Part shown: positions 23,300-35,934 of the stretch, piece after piece
Layout: the number at the start of each line of letters is the position of its first letter
How positions within the stretch are numbered: the first letter of the stretch is position 1
Assembly (NCBI RefSeq): GCF_000346465.2
Contig: NC_034016.1
Location: 11,837,805-11,901,804, forward strand
Direction: 5' to 3'
Origin: Prunus persica
Lineage: Eukaryota; Streptophyta; Magnoliopsida; Rosales; Rosaceae
DNA: 64,000 bases
Made by a program: the position numbers and the translations under genes
Notes under the pieces: model-generated
Databases searched by the model: none
What the model was told of the DNA's origin: nothing
Seen by the model: only the letters and a program-made list of their open reading frames with translations

Positions 23300-24227
23300 A
23301 ACCATCCCCACCACAAGAGTCCGACGCCCTCGTCGAATTAACTCCTTCGCACCGTTCATTCATTTGAACATCTCTTGGCTCTTCTTGAACCACTTTTCCA
23401 TTGGTTTCCTCAATAGACTCGTCATCACTTAACTCAATTAGGATCACCTCCATCTTGAAATCTACCATAGGCTCCTCTTCATCGTCACTTGAGACCACAA
23501 TAATTTCGATCTTAGACTCCACCATAGACTCATTTACCCATTATGGCTCCTCTTTAGCCTTGGGGTTTTCACTACTTCCAAATTTAGCATCCCTTATGAT
23601 GCTATCGATTGCTGAGCTCACCCACGACTCATCTTCTGACTCACTTTCCGAAACGTCCAAAGCTGAAGAAATAGATTAGACCACATTCTCCATCAACTCA
23701 TCAAACCAGTCCTCGAAGTCCCTGTGCCTCGTAGACATATATACTAACTCAAAATCGAACTCCTCCCGCACATCCACATAAATACTAAAGTCATCTCGAA
23801 TGGTACCTATGTTGTACATGTGGCTATACAGCACACAAGTCCTTTCCACAAACTTCTGATCCAGCAAATAGATTCTTCAAGTGTCAAGGCAATGTGCCAA
23901 CGCCGCCTACTGCATCTCTTCTAGCCCACAATTTGGATCCCAATTCGGCTCCATGTTTTCAATTGCCTCTATAAGCATACCTCTATGCGCCAAAGAAGTA
24001 TCAATGAAAATCTCCAAGGGTTCCACGACAAACACATCCACGAATATCTCAATCACCTCTAATACCGGTTGCTCAATCGCATCCATATCATAATGGATCT
24101 TCCGGTGGGATTACTCTTAGTGAATTCAATAACACCATTAGACTCACTTAGATATTGTTGCCCTCTTCAGCACCTCCCTCTATTTTAGTCACTGTTGCAT
24201 TCAAGTTTTTCCTCCTTGGACAATCTT

Positions 24228-25004
24228 TCACATGGTAGGCTCCTCGGTAAAGAAAGAACCAGAAAACTTCTTCTTGTCTTTGTGCTCCTCACCCTTGGCT
24301 TCGTTTGAAGCAGCCCTAATCTCTTTCCTTTTCTCGACTGTATTGTTACCTGAATGCCTTTTCCCACCTTGCTTCTTCTTCTCACTGGAAGTGACTGTTG
24401 CTCGATAGTTCATTTGTTTCTCGGCTGTAGCAATTAAGGAATTGAGGCCTTTCACGTCATGTCTCCTCAATTTCAACTGTGCCCAGGGCTATAAATTCGT
24501 GAGGAAGTTAAACTACTTGTCTTCCTCTAACATATTGGACACATCGAGCGTCAAAGAAAAGAAAGCCTTCACGTAGTCCCTCATTGAACTAACCTCCATG
24601 TCCCATAAGAAATTCTCTAGCTCTTTGGCGCTCCACTCACCAACATATGCCTTTAGCTCAGGCACTTTGATCTTTGTCATCATTGAGCCCTCTTGGCTCG
24701 AAGTCCTACCACTCAAAGAAAGCTTCACTATGCCCAATCCAATCTCCACCTTATTGAGCTTTCCACCAATGGCCTCCACTAAGCCATTCATATCACATAA
24801 AACATCGGTGACCTTCCTTTCCATAGAAGCTTTCAACTCTCTAAAGACATTCTCGATCTTTGTCATTTTAGCATTAAGATCCTCAATTTGGGTGACCACA
24901 CATTCTATCTCATCACCACTCATAGTACCAAAGAAATTTTCTATCCTTGCTACACTCTCTTTCAAGGAATCACTACCTCCAGCCATTCCTTTTTGGCTTT
25001 GCAA
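24228..25004 (-). pseudogene. Gag-like polyprotein of the gag-only LTR element
   Basis: The ORF at 25004-24513 (163 residues) starts within MAGGSDSLKESVARIENFF. It contains a coiled-coil-like stretch (VTQIEDLNAKMTKIENVFRE) and KIKVPELKAYVGEWSAKELE leading to FLWDMEVSSMRDYVK, the start of the retrotransposon gag domain that packs the RNA. A second frame (24476-24228) continues with a Lys-rich segment. Beyond it, the expected zinc knuckle is degraded at about 24200 (VKDCPRRKNL-like). Stops and frameshifts are frequent downstream to ~23300. It is non-autonomous and broken. Confidence 0.7.
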
Positions 25005-25378
25005 CTCTAAGACTGTTCCTTGCTCAAAAATGTCACTCTCCCACGGATCCTAGAAGACAATATGCACTTGAACTTAACTAGAAACATGACTAAAGCACAC
25101 TTTGATACCAACTGTAACAGGGGTGAAAAGCGCTTTTAATTTTTCAACCCTTGCTCGGCACTAAGACTCCTCCTAAGTCAGCCTTCTCTCACCTCCAACT
25201 CTTGAGGCTTCAGATTTTACACAGCGGAACAAGTGAATGCCAACACACGTAAGTAGGACTTGTTTAAACAGGAAAAATCACACACAATATACTGGCAAAG
25301 TTCCCAACCTTCTAGATTTTTTCTCTCAATAGCAAGGATTACAAGCTTCTTATTTTTGTTGGACTACCACATCACTTG

Positions 25379-27196
25379 TGTCACGCCCCAATCGACAAAT
25401 TTACTTAATCTTGGATTAAGTAGTGATTCACACCTTGATTATATAATTTAATAAAAGCTATAACTAAAATGTGAAGAAAATTTAAATAAATATATAAATA
25501 TTTCACACAGAATATTCAGTGGAAACGACAACATTCGAAATCTTACATTTTTACATTTATTTTACAAATTAGAACTACTTAAGAGTTCACTTAAAAGAGT
25601 AGCTCATTATTCAACCACAAGCTATGTACACAATAACCCTATAGACATGCTACAATCATCACAATTCCTAGATTTCAGGTTCAGTACCAGCAAAATCTGT
25701 TAGGAGGTGAGCAAAACCACAGCTCAGAAGGGACATAAACTTTTTCACGATAAATTGATATGAATAAATAAAGTGACATACAAACACATAGCCAAATATC
25801 ACATTATTAATAATAATGCATGAATGCTCTTCATTTACTCCCGTTAATTCATATAACTGGACAAGCAGACCTGCACATCCCATACTATGCTTATACCACT
25901 TTGTCCTGAATGCCCATTTATATGAACTAACCATCATCTCAATCATCCCATAAATCTCCTTTTGTTAGTCATCTTGTCTAACTTCATGTCGCCAGTCCTG
26001 TATCACCCAATAAAAACCATGTGCACTATGGGATCCCTGAGATCTGGTACTTGCCAAAAGTTAGATTTAACTACACAAAAGATCATTTCCATTACCCTTT
26101 TTTCCATCATTATTTTCTCAACCCAACAATTCCAATCAAGTTCCATGACATGATACAATTATGCCTTCCACATATCCTATATATCTCACAACAATGTAAC
26201 CATTTAAAACATCACCAATATATATAATTATGCCAACATTGTTCAAATAGTTAAGAATACATAAACACTCAATAACAAGGAACGTCAACCAAACTGTAAT
26301 ACCATGCATAATATAATGCTCACAAAATTTGATTAAAACAATCTCTGTAAAAGGCCCTCAAGAAACCCCCTACCTTGCCACCAAAGCTTTGGCTAGAAAT
26401 GTAAGGTATTTTTCCAATTTTTCACTATATCCACAAACTCAGTCTCCCACTCTTTTTCTTAACAGTTCTACTTCTTTCTACCTCTCTTTCTCTCTTACTT
26501 TCTATTATATTTCTTCGTTCTATTGCCACTACACTTTTCTAAAGAGGGAAATGAGACTTGAAGAAACAAATGTTGTATTTATAGGACTCCAAGGGCGGTA
26601 GCTATGTTTATGAGCTAACTTCAATGTTTAAAGATCAACTCCTTATTTCTTAAAGCCCAAGTAGCTTTTCTTTCAGTCCAAGTCAAAGAATAATAAGAAG
26701 AAATATCATGAGGACATGTATTGATAGGTTAAATGACTCAACCATTTATTTCATTGATATCTCATTAGTTTTCAAGTAAATAAAACTAGTAAACCAATTT
26801 GGCTACCATGCAAGTAATTTGCATAGTTGATTGACACATGCTAACCACGTGGAGCATATAAGATAACTCCCCAATTACATAGCCATGCATGAAATATTCC
26901 AAGTAGATAGCCATGCACAAAACAATCTTACTACCATTAACTAATTTTAATATTTAAAAGAAAACATTAAAGAAATCATCAAAATCATTTAATTAAAAAG
27001 AATGAACATGCACTAGGTGAAGCAATTAAATAAAACATAGACTTCTATAAAATGATTATAATACTATAATTTATTATAAAAGTACAACAATTATTGTTTA
27101 TATAATTATTATAATTTAATAATTATCAAAATAATTACTTTAAAAATAAAAATTTTAACTTTCCTAGATAAACTTTTAAGAATATGAATTCTCACA
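25379..27196. mobile_element. Solo LTR (1818 bp), TSD ACTTG
   Basis: The insert begins TGTCACGCCCC at 25379, a typical start of plant gypsy LTRs, and ends GAATTCTCACA at 27196. It is flanked by a perfect 5-bp duplication ACTTG at 25374-25378 and 27197-27201. It lies inside the 5' LTR of the gag-only element. There is no coding capacity. Small ORFs such as 26329-26601 and 25946-25668 have no domain. Confidence 0.88.
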
Positions 27197-27472
27197 ACTT
27201 GGTATCTCAACTCAACCTTCTCAAGGTCTATTTATAAGCATAAAACGTGTAGATGACATCCCAATCTACTAGGCATTGCTGGTAGCCCCTAGGTCTGCCA
27301 CCTAGTCATTCAGTTTTCCCACAAAACTATCAAGCCCCCACTTAGTGCCTCCCCAACAACCTACTATGCTTTGAGGCCGATTTTCACTCCAAGAAAATTT
27401 ACCCATTACTTGAAGCATGCAGTCACATCCTCGTAAATTGCCTTCAACCGCTTCAACACTTATCCACATTTT

Positions 27473-30400
27473 TGTTAGAAAATTATAATTTATATTTAAT
27501 TTTTTAAATAATTGTATGGAACTTAAATTGTGGGACACGTGACTTTTAGTACATGACTTTTACGAATTAGTATGTATCCATTAGGAATATTCATGTTTTT
27601 AACCTAGGAAAAATAAAATATTATTTATTTTGTTTGTGAATGAAATAATAATACTTTATGTAAAAAGTTGCATCGTTTCATATAAATTGAAGCATTGCAC
27701 TTCTTGGCTTAAGTTGCATTGTTTCATGTGTGAAAAGTTGAATTGTTTTATAGAAATTGAAACATTGCACTTCTTGGCTTAAGTTGTATTGTTTCATAAT
27801 AATTGAAACATTTCACTTCTTGGCTTAAGTTGTATTGTTTCATAATAATTGAAACATTGCACTTCTTGGCTTATGGTTGCAACATGAAAAGACACATGTG
27901 TTGATATTTTTCAATCACATCTTTTCTAAACAGAGGCCTTGTTGCTGATAAATAGAGAAGGTCCCACAACATTTCATTAATCCAATTGTCATACAACAAT
28001 AATAGTTTTTAGAGCATTCATAACATTATATTTTTAGAAATATAGTGAGTTAGTAAGAGAGAATTCATACACAAGTTTGAGTTGGCTTTTCTTGGGGATT
28101 GTAGTGCTACTTCAACAAGAAGTTGATTGTTGTATCTTGGGAGACGTTTGCCAAGCAAATCCTTAAAGCACCTGTGAGGAGGCAATTTCATCTTAAGATT
28201 GTTGGTAAAATATAAAGATAATTGCTATATTTACAGACTTTCAAAAATAAAACTTCACTATAAATTTGAAATAAACACAATAAAATAACGACAAGGTAAA
28301 TGTAAAGAATACTTTACAAACGATCGAGTCTAGGACTTGGTTCTATCTCCTTAAGACTTAAGACCAAAAACTTTTTCGTATTAAGATTGTTAGTTTACTT
28401 TGAATTAAACTGCGGATTTTCCTCTTTATTGAAGGAAAATGACTGATGTTACTAGTAGTGATTGTACTAGTAATGACAAGGGAAAAGGTGTGGCTTATGC
28501 TTTACCTGTGGTGATCCCTGCTTCCTCCTCTCATGGAGAGAAACCTAAGAAGTTCAATGGAACTGATTTCAAGAGGTGGCAACAAAAGATGCTGTTCTAT
28601 TTGACCACACTCAATTTGGCCAAATTCTTGAAGGAAGATGCTTCTACTACTGGTACTAGAGAAGCAGTGGCTGCTGCAGATGCATGGTATCACTCAGTAT
28701 GGCTTTGCAAGAACTATATCCTCAATGTATTGGACAATACTTTATACAATGTATACAATCCAATCAAAATTGCCAAAGCTGTGGGAGTCACTTGATAAGA
28801 AATACAAGACCGAAGATGTTGGCATGAAGATATTCGTGGTTGGTCGATTTCTTGATTTCAAGATGGTGGACTCCAAGACGATCATCAACCAAGTCTAAGA
28901 ACTTCAAGTTATTCTGCCTTAGATTGAAGTAGAAAACATGGTTTTGAGTGAAATTTCCAAGTGGCTGCAATCATTGAAAAAATGCCACCATCCTGGAAAG
29001 ATTTGAAGAATTATCTCAAGCATAAGCGCAAAGAGATGGGACTTGAAGATCTGATCGTGAGGCTAAGGATTGCGGAAGACAATCGTGGTTCTGAAAAGAA
29101 AACTGGTGGTAACTCCATGGTGGTTAAAGCATATGTAGTGGAGGATGTGCCAAAGAATAAGAAAAAGAGGAAGCACTCAGGGGAAGGCTCTTGCCAAGGA
29201 AACTCAAAAAAGAACAAAGGGTTCAAGGGCAAATGCTTTAACTGCAACAAGCATGGTCATAGAGTGGCAAACTGTCAAAGCAGGGGAAAAACCATAGAAG
29301 TTCAAATGACCGAGGAGGAGAAATTGTCCAATGAGATACATGATATTAACCTCTCGGCCGTAATCTCTGAAGTGAACCTAGTAAGCAATACCAAGGAATG
29401 GTGGGTGGACATTGGAGCTACACGCCACATCTGCTCTGATAGGAAAATGTTTACTACCTATCAACAACTGAACCAAGAGGAGCAACTGTTCATAGGAAAC
29501 TCATCAGCTTCCAAGGTTGAAGGACAAGGAAAGGTGGTTCTGAAGATGACTTCTAGCAAGGAACTCACACTAATTCAAGTGCTTCATGTGCCTGACATTC
29601 GTTAGAATTTAGTTTCTGGAGCGTTGTTAAGCAAGAATGGTTTTAGATTGGTCTTTGAGGCTGACAAATTTGTACTTACTAAGAATGGGATGTATGTGGG
29701 GAAAGGATACCTAGATATTGGTCTATTCAAGATGAATGTAATGACTATTGTACATTTTATGAATAATAAGAACACAGTTAGTTCGGCTTATATTCTTGAA
29801 TCCCCAAATGTTTGCCATGCTACTAGGACATGTTAATTATGATACTATTCGTAGATTAGTTAAGATGGATTTATTACCTAAGTTTAATATTGATACAAGT
29901 AAAAAAATGTAAAACTTATGTTGAAGCTAAACTTACTAAAAAAATGTGAAACTTATGTTGAAGCTAAACTTACTAGAAATTCATTTCATTCTATAGAACG
30001 AAGTACATAACCTCTAGATTTAATTCACAGTGACATTTGTGATTTAAAGTTTGTGCAGACTAGAGGTGGTAAAAAGTACTTTATTACTTTTACAGATGAT
30101 TGCACAAGATATTGCTATATCTATCTACTTAGAAGTAAAGATGAAGCCTTAGAAATGTTTAAACATTATAAGAGTGAAGTTGAGAATCAACTTAGCAAAA
30201 CGATTAAGGTTTTGAGAAGCGATAAAGGTGGTGAATATGTAGCACCCTTTGCTAAGTTTTGTGCTCAACATGGAATTATTCACCAAACTACCGCACCTTA
30301 TTCACCTCAACAGAATTGTATTGCTGAACGCAAGAACCGTACATTAAAAGAAATGATGAATGCTATGTTGATAAGTTCTGGAGCATCCCAAAATTTTACC

Positions 30401-33400
30401 GGGAGAAGCTTTGCTTTCTGCAAATCATATTCTCAACAAGTTACTTCACAAGAAGTTGGAAAGTACACCATATGCATTATGGAAAGGACGAAGACCTTCC
30501 TATAAATACCTCAAAGTATGGGATTGTTTGGCTAAGGTAGCGGTCCTTGATCCTAAAAAGGTTAAAATATGACCCAAAATCTTTAATTGTGTATTTATTG
30601 GTTATGCTTCTATAGCAGTGCATATTGATTCCTTGTACATAATTCGAATAATGATGATGTAAATGTGAATACGGTTATTGAGTCAAGGAATGCAACATTT
30701 TTTTGAAAATATTTTTCCTTATAAAGATGCACATAAGCAAAGTTCTCTTAAAAGAACTTATGATAGTAGTAATCTTGAAAATCATCAAGACCAATCTGAC
30801 CATGGACATGAAAATGAGGTTGAACCTAGAAGAAGTAAAAGGGCAAAGACATCTAAATCTTTTGGTCATGATTTTCTAACTTATTTATTGGAAAAATGAA
30901 CCTCAAACTTATAAGGAAGCCATATCATCCTCTGAAGCTCCTTTTTGGAAAGAAGCGATCAATGCCGAAGTGGAATCCATCATACAAAACCATACGTGGG
31001 AATTAGTGGATCTTCCTCCGGGAAATAAACCTCTTGGTTACAAGTGGATTTTCAAAAGGAAGATGAAAGTAGATGGATCCATGGACAAGTATAAGGCGAG
31101 GCTTGTAGTAAAAGGTTATAAGCAAAAAGAGGGCTTAGACTACTTTGATACATATTCGCCGGTTACAAGAATAACATCCATTAGAATGCTAATTGCAATT
31201 GCTACTTTGCATTATCTTGAAATACATCAAATGGATGTTAAAACTGCTTCTAAACGGTGATTTAGAAGAAGAAATTTACATGGAACAACCATAAGGATTT
31301 GTTGTTCCTAGACAAGAGAAGAAAGTGTGTAAGCTTGTTAAGTCTTTATATGGCTTAAAGTAAGCACCAAAACAATGGCATTTGAAATTTGACAATGTAA
31401 TGCTGTCAAATGGATTCAAAATTAATGAGTGTGAAAATGTGTTTATACAAAAATCACTCAAAATGGTTATATCATTGTATGTCTTTATGTAGATGAAATG
31501 CTTATCATTGGAAGCGATAATGATATGATTAAATCTACTAAAAGAATTTTGTCAAAGAAATTTGATATGAAAGATATGGGAATTGCATATGTTATCCTAG
31601 GAATTAAAATATCTAAAACATCGGATGGAATAGTCTTGTCTCAATCACATTATATTGAGACAATACTAGCCAAATTTAGTAAGTATGAAGATAATCCTAC
31701 AAAGACTCCATATGATGTGAATCTTCAATTGACGAAGAACATTGGTCAAGGTATATCACAAGTTGATTATGTACGAATAATCGGCAGTTTGATGTATGTC
31801 ACAAACTGTACTCGCCCTGACCTAGCATACTCAGTTAATAAATTGAGTAGATATACACGCAATCCTGGAAGAGATCACTGGAAAGCGATTATTAGGGTTC
31901 TTAGGTATTTGAGCTATACTAAGAACTATGAATTGTATTACACAAGAAGGTTACAATGATGCAAATTGGATATCAAATACGAGAGACTCAAACTCCACAA
32001 GTGGATATGCCTTTATGTTAGGCGATGCAACTGTATCATGGAAATATACAGAACAAACCATTATGGAATCTGAATTTATTACTTTGGATAAAGCTGGAGA
32101 AGAAGCTAAGTGGCTTCGTAATTTCTTAGAAGATATTCCAAATTGGCCGAAAATTGTGCCCGCAATATGTATACATTGTGATAGTCAAGCGACGATTGGA
32201 AGGGCACAAAATAATATGTATAATGGTAAGTCTCGACACATACATCGAAGACATAATACCGTAAGACAACTGCTCTCAAGTGGTATAATTACTATTGACT
32301 ATATAAGGTCAATAGATAATTTAGCAGATCCGTTTACTAAAGGTTTGACGAGAGAGCGAGTTAACAAATCATCGAGGGGAATGAGGCTAAAGCCTATATC
32401 TCAATAGTTGCTATTATGGACACCCAACCTAGCTGATTGGAGATCCCAAGACCTAGGTTCCAAGGGACAACTAAGTTATGTGTGATTGAAGTACGAGCAT
32501 TATGGGGATTCCATCCCTTGCCTATTCCTATGATGATACAATGCTCCCTGCATCGTGTATGGTTAAATTAAGCTTTTAATGATTCCTGTAACTTGGAAAA
32601 CCAAGTGGAGTATAACAAGATACTCTTTATAGGAAGTCACCTATATCAGTATTAAATGAGGCCGTTTCTATGAGAATTGCAAGACTCAATTCTCTAAAGT
32701 ACTAACGAACACTAGGAGTGGTCCATGGCCGAAAGGACACAACCTAGAGCCAAATGTGTATGAAAATGTATTATGTGAGTAAAATTGTTTCGATTTACAC
32801 AACGGCTGAACAGTTCAAGACATTATGTTCACTGATTAGCTAGTAAATCTGATTTTACTTCACTATGGAATGTTCAAGGCCAAAAGCTACTTATCTTGAT
32901 GTGGTGCCTTTTCAACCGAATTCTCTCAAGTGTTTGCATTGTACATTTGCATTAACTAATTTCCATTCATGTGGGGAATTGTTAGAAAATTATAATTTAT
33001 ATTTAATTTTTTAATAATTGAATGGAAATTAAATTGTGGGACTTAACCGAGAAAAAATTCTTAACCGAGAAAAAATTATATATATATTATTTTTTTTGTG
33101 TGAATAAAATAATAATAATTTATGTGAAAAGTTGCATTGTTTCATATAAATTGAAACATTGCACTTCTTAGCTTAAGTTGTATTGTTTCATGTGTGAAAG
33201 GTTGAATTGTTTCATAGAAATTGAAACATTGCACTTCATGGCTTAAGTTGTATTGTTTCATAATAATTGAAACATTGCACTTCTTGGCTTAAGTTGCAAC
33301 ATGAAAAGACACATTTGTTGATATTTTTCGGTCACATCTTTTCTAAACAGAGACCTTGTTGCCTATAAATAGAGAAGGTCCCACAACATTTCATTAATCC

Positions 33401-33768
33401 AATTATCATCCAACAATAGTAGTTTTTAGAGCATTCATACCATTATATTTTTAGAAATATAGTGATTTAGTAAGAGAGAATTCATACACAAGTTTGAGTT
33501 GGCTTTTCTTGGGGATTGTAGTGTTACTTCAACAAGAAGTCGATCGTTGTATCCTAAGAGACGTTTGCCAAGCAAATCCTAAAAGCACATGTGAGGAGGC
33601 AATTTCGTCTTAAGGAGATAGAACCAACCAAGTTCTAGACTTGATCATTTGTAAAGTATTCTTAACATTTATCTTGTCGTTATTTTATTGTATTTATGTC
33701 GAATTTATAGTGAAGTTTTATTTTCGAAATTCTGTAAATATAGCAATTATCTTTATATTTTACTAACA
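27473..33768 (+). mobile_element. Complete Ty1/copia element C, TSD ATTTT, defective
   Basis: The element spans 6296 bp. The 5' LTR starts TGTTAGAAAATT at 27473; the 3' LTR runs from 32980 to CTAACA at 33768 (789 bp). The duplication ATTTT is perfect (27468-27472 and 33769-33773). GTGGGGA before 32980 is the polypurine tract. Gag-pol lies between 28439 and 32407. The LTRs contain a tandem ~54-bp unit (TTGAAACATTGCACTTCTTGG), four copies in the 5' LTR and three in the 3' LTR. The end of the 5' LTR is inverted (28198-28357), and the LTRs also differ just after their starts, so the insertion is not recent or was formed abnormally. Confidence 0.93.
28439..32407 (+). pseudogene. Copia element C gag-pol, multiple frameshifts
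   Basis: Domains appear in copia order. Gag is at 28439-28795 (KKFNGTDFKRWQQKMLFYL) and continues in other frames. The zinc knuckle [14 protein letters not shown] is at ~29232-29273. Protease has [12 protein letters not shown] (~29400-29436), where the usual D-S/T-G triad is D-I-G. The integrase core is at 30053-30505, with TDDCTRY, SDKGGEY and AERKNR regions intact. RT is at 30970-31260 and 31498-31959; its catalytic box reads YVDE (plus-strand ~31487-31498) where YVDD is normal. RNase H is at 31928-32407. Stops near 28793, 28898, 29605, 29835, 31258 and 31361 prevent a single polyprotein. It is incapable of autonomous movement. Confidence 0.92.
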
Positions 33769-34185
33769 ATTTTGAATTTCAAATCTCAGCATCCCAACTA
33801 CGTTCCAACACCCTTGAAACCGCTAAAAACTGCTCGGGCCACGTCAGATTACTTGCCCAACACATATGCCTACCCCTGCCATGTCTGGTGCAAGGCCTGT
33901 CCACACGCTACGCTGCGCGCATTTGCTCGACATGCAATGTGCGCCTGCTAGACATGCAATGCGCGCCTGCTCGACATGTGATGCGTGCATTTGCTCTTCA
34001 TGCCCTGCGCATCTGCTCGCCATGCACTGCCGAGAGCTTCCAAAGGCCTTGCTAGCAGATTCCATACATTCCTCCAACCTTGCTTGCTTTCAATGTGCAC
34101 CACCACTGCATATTTCACTTACCTTGGCATGGTGCAAACCCCCAAAACCATGCCATGGCCTATTCCGCTTGTTAAGGGTCTTACA

Positions 34186-35149
34186 TTATGATAGTGCTAG
34201 TCAGATCCCAATAATACAATACGAATGAATGGCAGTAAGGATAAGGATTACAAAGGTATAAATTAATATCTATAGGTTTTAAAAAATGCTTTCTATCGGT
34301 TTGTCTTGGTATAAATTAATTTGCATGGTTTTGTATTTAATGTTTGTGTGAAGGAATGCAAGTTGGCTTTTAGACTCAATGGATCACATAGTTGCCTTTA
34401 CTATATCAATTGAAGTTGAAGCTAAGTTTCCCATCCCTGTGAGTGATGATATCTTAACTGTCAACGATGATGTTGGTTCTATTGTAGTTTGGCCAAAATC
34501 TCTTGTATTGATAGATGTTAAGATAATTGTCTCATTTTTTGAACCTTGCCCATCCAACTATTCATGGTACCGCGTTACCGTCATTTGCTTCAACGATGAA
34601 GCGTGAAAATCAAAATTTGATTTTGGGAAATTTTAAGAAGTCATTGGAAGAAGAGTTGTAGTGAGAAAGAGTAATGACATCCAACTTAACAGTATATAAA
34701 CAAACTTGAGTTTGAGAACTTATTAGAATTTTTTTTACAAGTCAAAATTATAGTTTTAAGCTTTAGAGATTAAGATAATGGCAGATGCTAAGACACTATA
34801 GAGGCACTATTTATGTGTTATGTATGTGCTGGGCAAAGCCCCTCTATATAGGCACTATCGATAGAGCGTTCATCATGGATTCATTAGGGAGACATTAAGG
34901 ATTATTCCCATTATTATAAGTCAGATATTTTAATAGAGAGTCAAATATTGATAAGCAGGATGGGTGAAAGTATTTGATTGTCATGTTATATACATGAAAA
35001 AAAAAAACACATTAAATTCTGCCACCATAAAATCTTACAAATGAAACTAGCACAGAAGTTTTACAAGTTTGGCAAAGATTGAATGATTGCATGTTCAAAG
35101 GTAGATGAAATCATGTTGGAGACACAGAGAAGGGTGGAGCTTGTGTTGT
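34186..35149 (+). other. Mostly non-genic; transposon-associated domain scrap at 34379-34606
   Basis: The 75-residue frame at 34379-34606 contains FPIPVSDDILTVNDDVGSIV followed by VWPKSLVLID. This resembles the small domain found near the ends of plant CACTA/Ulp1-type transposon proteins (DUF8039-like, from memory). No flanking domain is intact. The remainder shows no gene. Confidence 0.45.
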
Positions 35150-35934
35150 CCCATGTATAGTTCCCATTTTCATCATGGCCTCCAGTCAGAGCTCGCTGCA
35201 ACATTTACATAGAAAAGAAGCATAAATTTGGGCGACAAGAGAGAGAGAGCAATTGCAGATATGCAAACATGTGAATGTGATGATATGTGTTCACCTGAAA
35301 GAACGATAAAAGTAAATGGTAGAAATAAATTCAGCGCCGGCTAGACTAAATTTGAGCAGATAATACTCACAATGTTGGTCCCAACGATTTCTTTGATTTG
35401 ATTTAGTCCCTCTGAATTTATCAAAAGGAACTATAAGAAAATCCATGAATAGAGCTTGAGAAGAGAAGGCGATGGCTGTCCTCCAAACAAGAGTTTGGTA
35501 TACAAAATCAAGTAGACTGAGAATATACCTGCTAAAATCTTAGCTCTCTTGTGATCGGTGTCGAGGTTTGCAACATTCTCATGTAAAGAGACCAAAGCAG
35601 CAGCACAAAGGATACCAACCTGTCTCATTCCACCTCCTAAGGTTTTCCTGAGCCTTCTAGGCTAAGAAGCAAAAGCAACAACGAATCAAATTTCAATAAA
35701 AAAAGAAAGAAAAGATGTGTTGTTGATCTTCACGAGAGGAATTCTCAACAGTATCTTAGTAATAAAGCATTTGGAACCAACAAGGACAGATCCAACAGGA
35801 GCACCAATAACTCTTGACAGGCATACCTTTTGACATCATCATGAACTTCGGCAGCTGCCATTGCGGCCTGCATTGTTTCATCCACTAGGTTTAGTGACCG
35901 TGTCAGATCGCAGATCCACCATTTTAGTTACCAT
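35150..35934 (-). pseudogene. L-threonine aldolase (THA1-like), internally deleted
   Basis: On the minus strand the start ATG is at 35934, leading to VDLRSDTVTKPS, the diagnostic N-terminus of low-specificity L-threonine aldolase, a PLP enzyme that splits threonine to glycine and acetaldehyde. At about 35879 four extra bases (GGAT) shift the frame. The reading ETMQAAMAAAEVHDDVK then joins directly to VCLSRVIGAPVGSVLVGSK, which lies roughly 190 residues further on in the family. The PLP-binding middle, including most of the active site, is therefore missing. An intron-like gap precedes RLRKTLGGGMRQVGILCAAA (35655-35529). Later remnants are LNQIKEIVGTN (~35425-35370) and ALTGGHDENGN (~35195-35160). 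The locus cannot make enzyme. Confidence 0.85.

Larger units (their letters stand above)
22726..34185 (-). mobile_element. Gag-only LTR retrotransposon (gypsy-like, TR-GAG type) with nested insertions
   Basis: In minus-strand order, the 5' LTR starts TGTAAGACCC at 34185 and ends TGTTACA at 25113, interrupted by two later insertions. A primer-binding site follows, TTGGTATCAAAG (plus 25100-25111), close to the initiator-Met tRNA type. The internal region (about 23300-25099) contains only gag-like coding. The 3' LTR (23299 down to about 22726) starts TGTAAAACCC after a GGTGGGGATGG purine tract. Removing the insertions leaves a 5' LTR of about 0.95 kb; the 3' LTR is shorter because of internal deletion and an eroded end. 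TTATG at 34186-34190 and 22719-22723 may be the target duplication. No protease, RT or integrase is present. Confidence 0.75.

Noticed and set aside
22941..23432. 163-residue plus-strand ORF
   Set aside because: Corresponds to LTR sequence that recurs in the interrupted LTR; no domain.
24598..25053. 151-residue plus-strand ORF
   Set aside because: Antisense of the gag-like ORF at 25004-24513, which has clear gag features.
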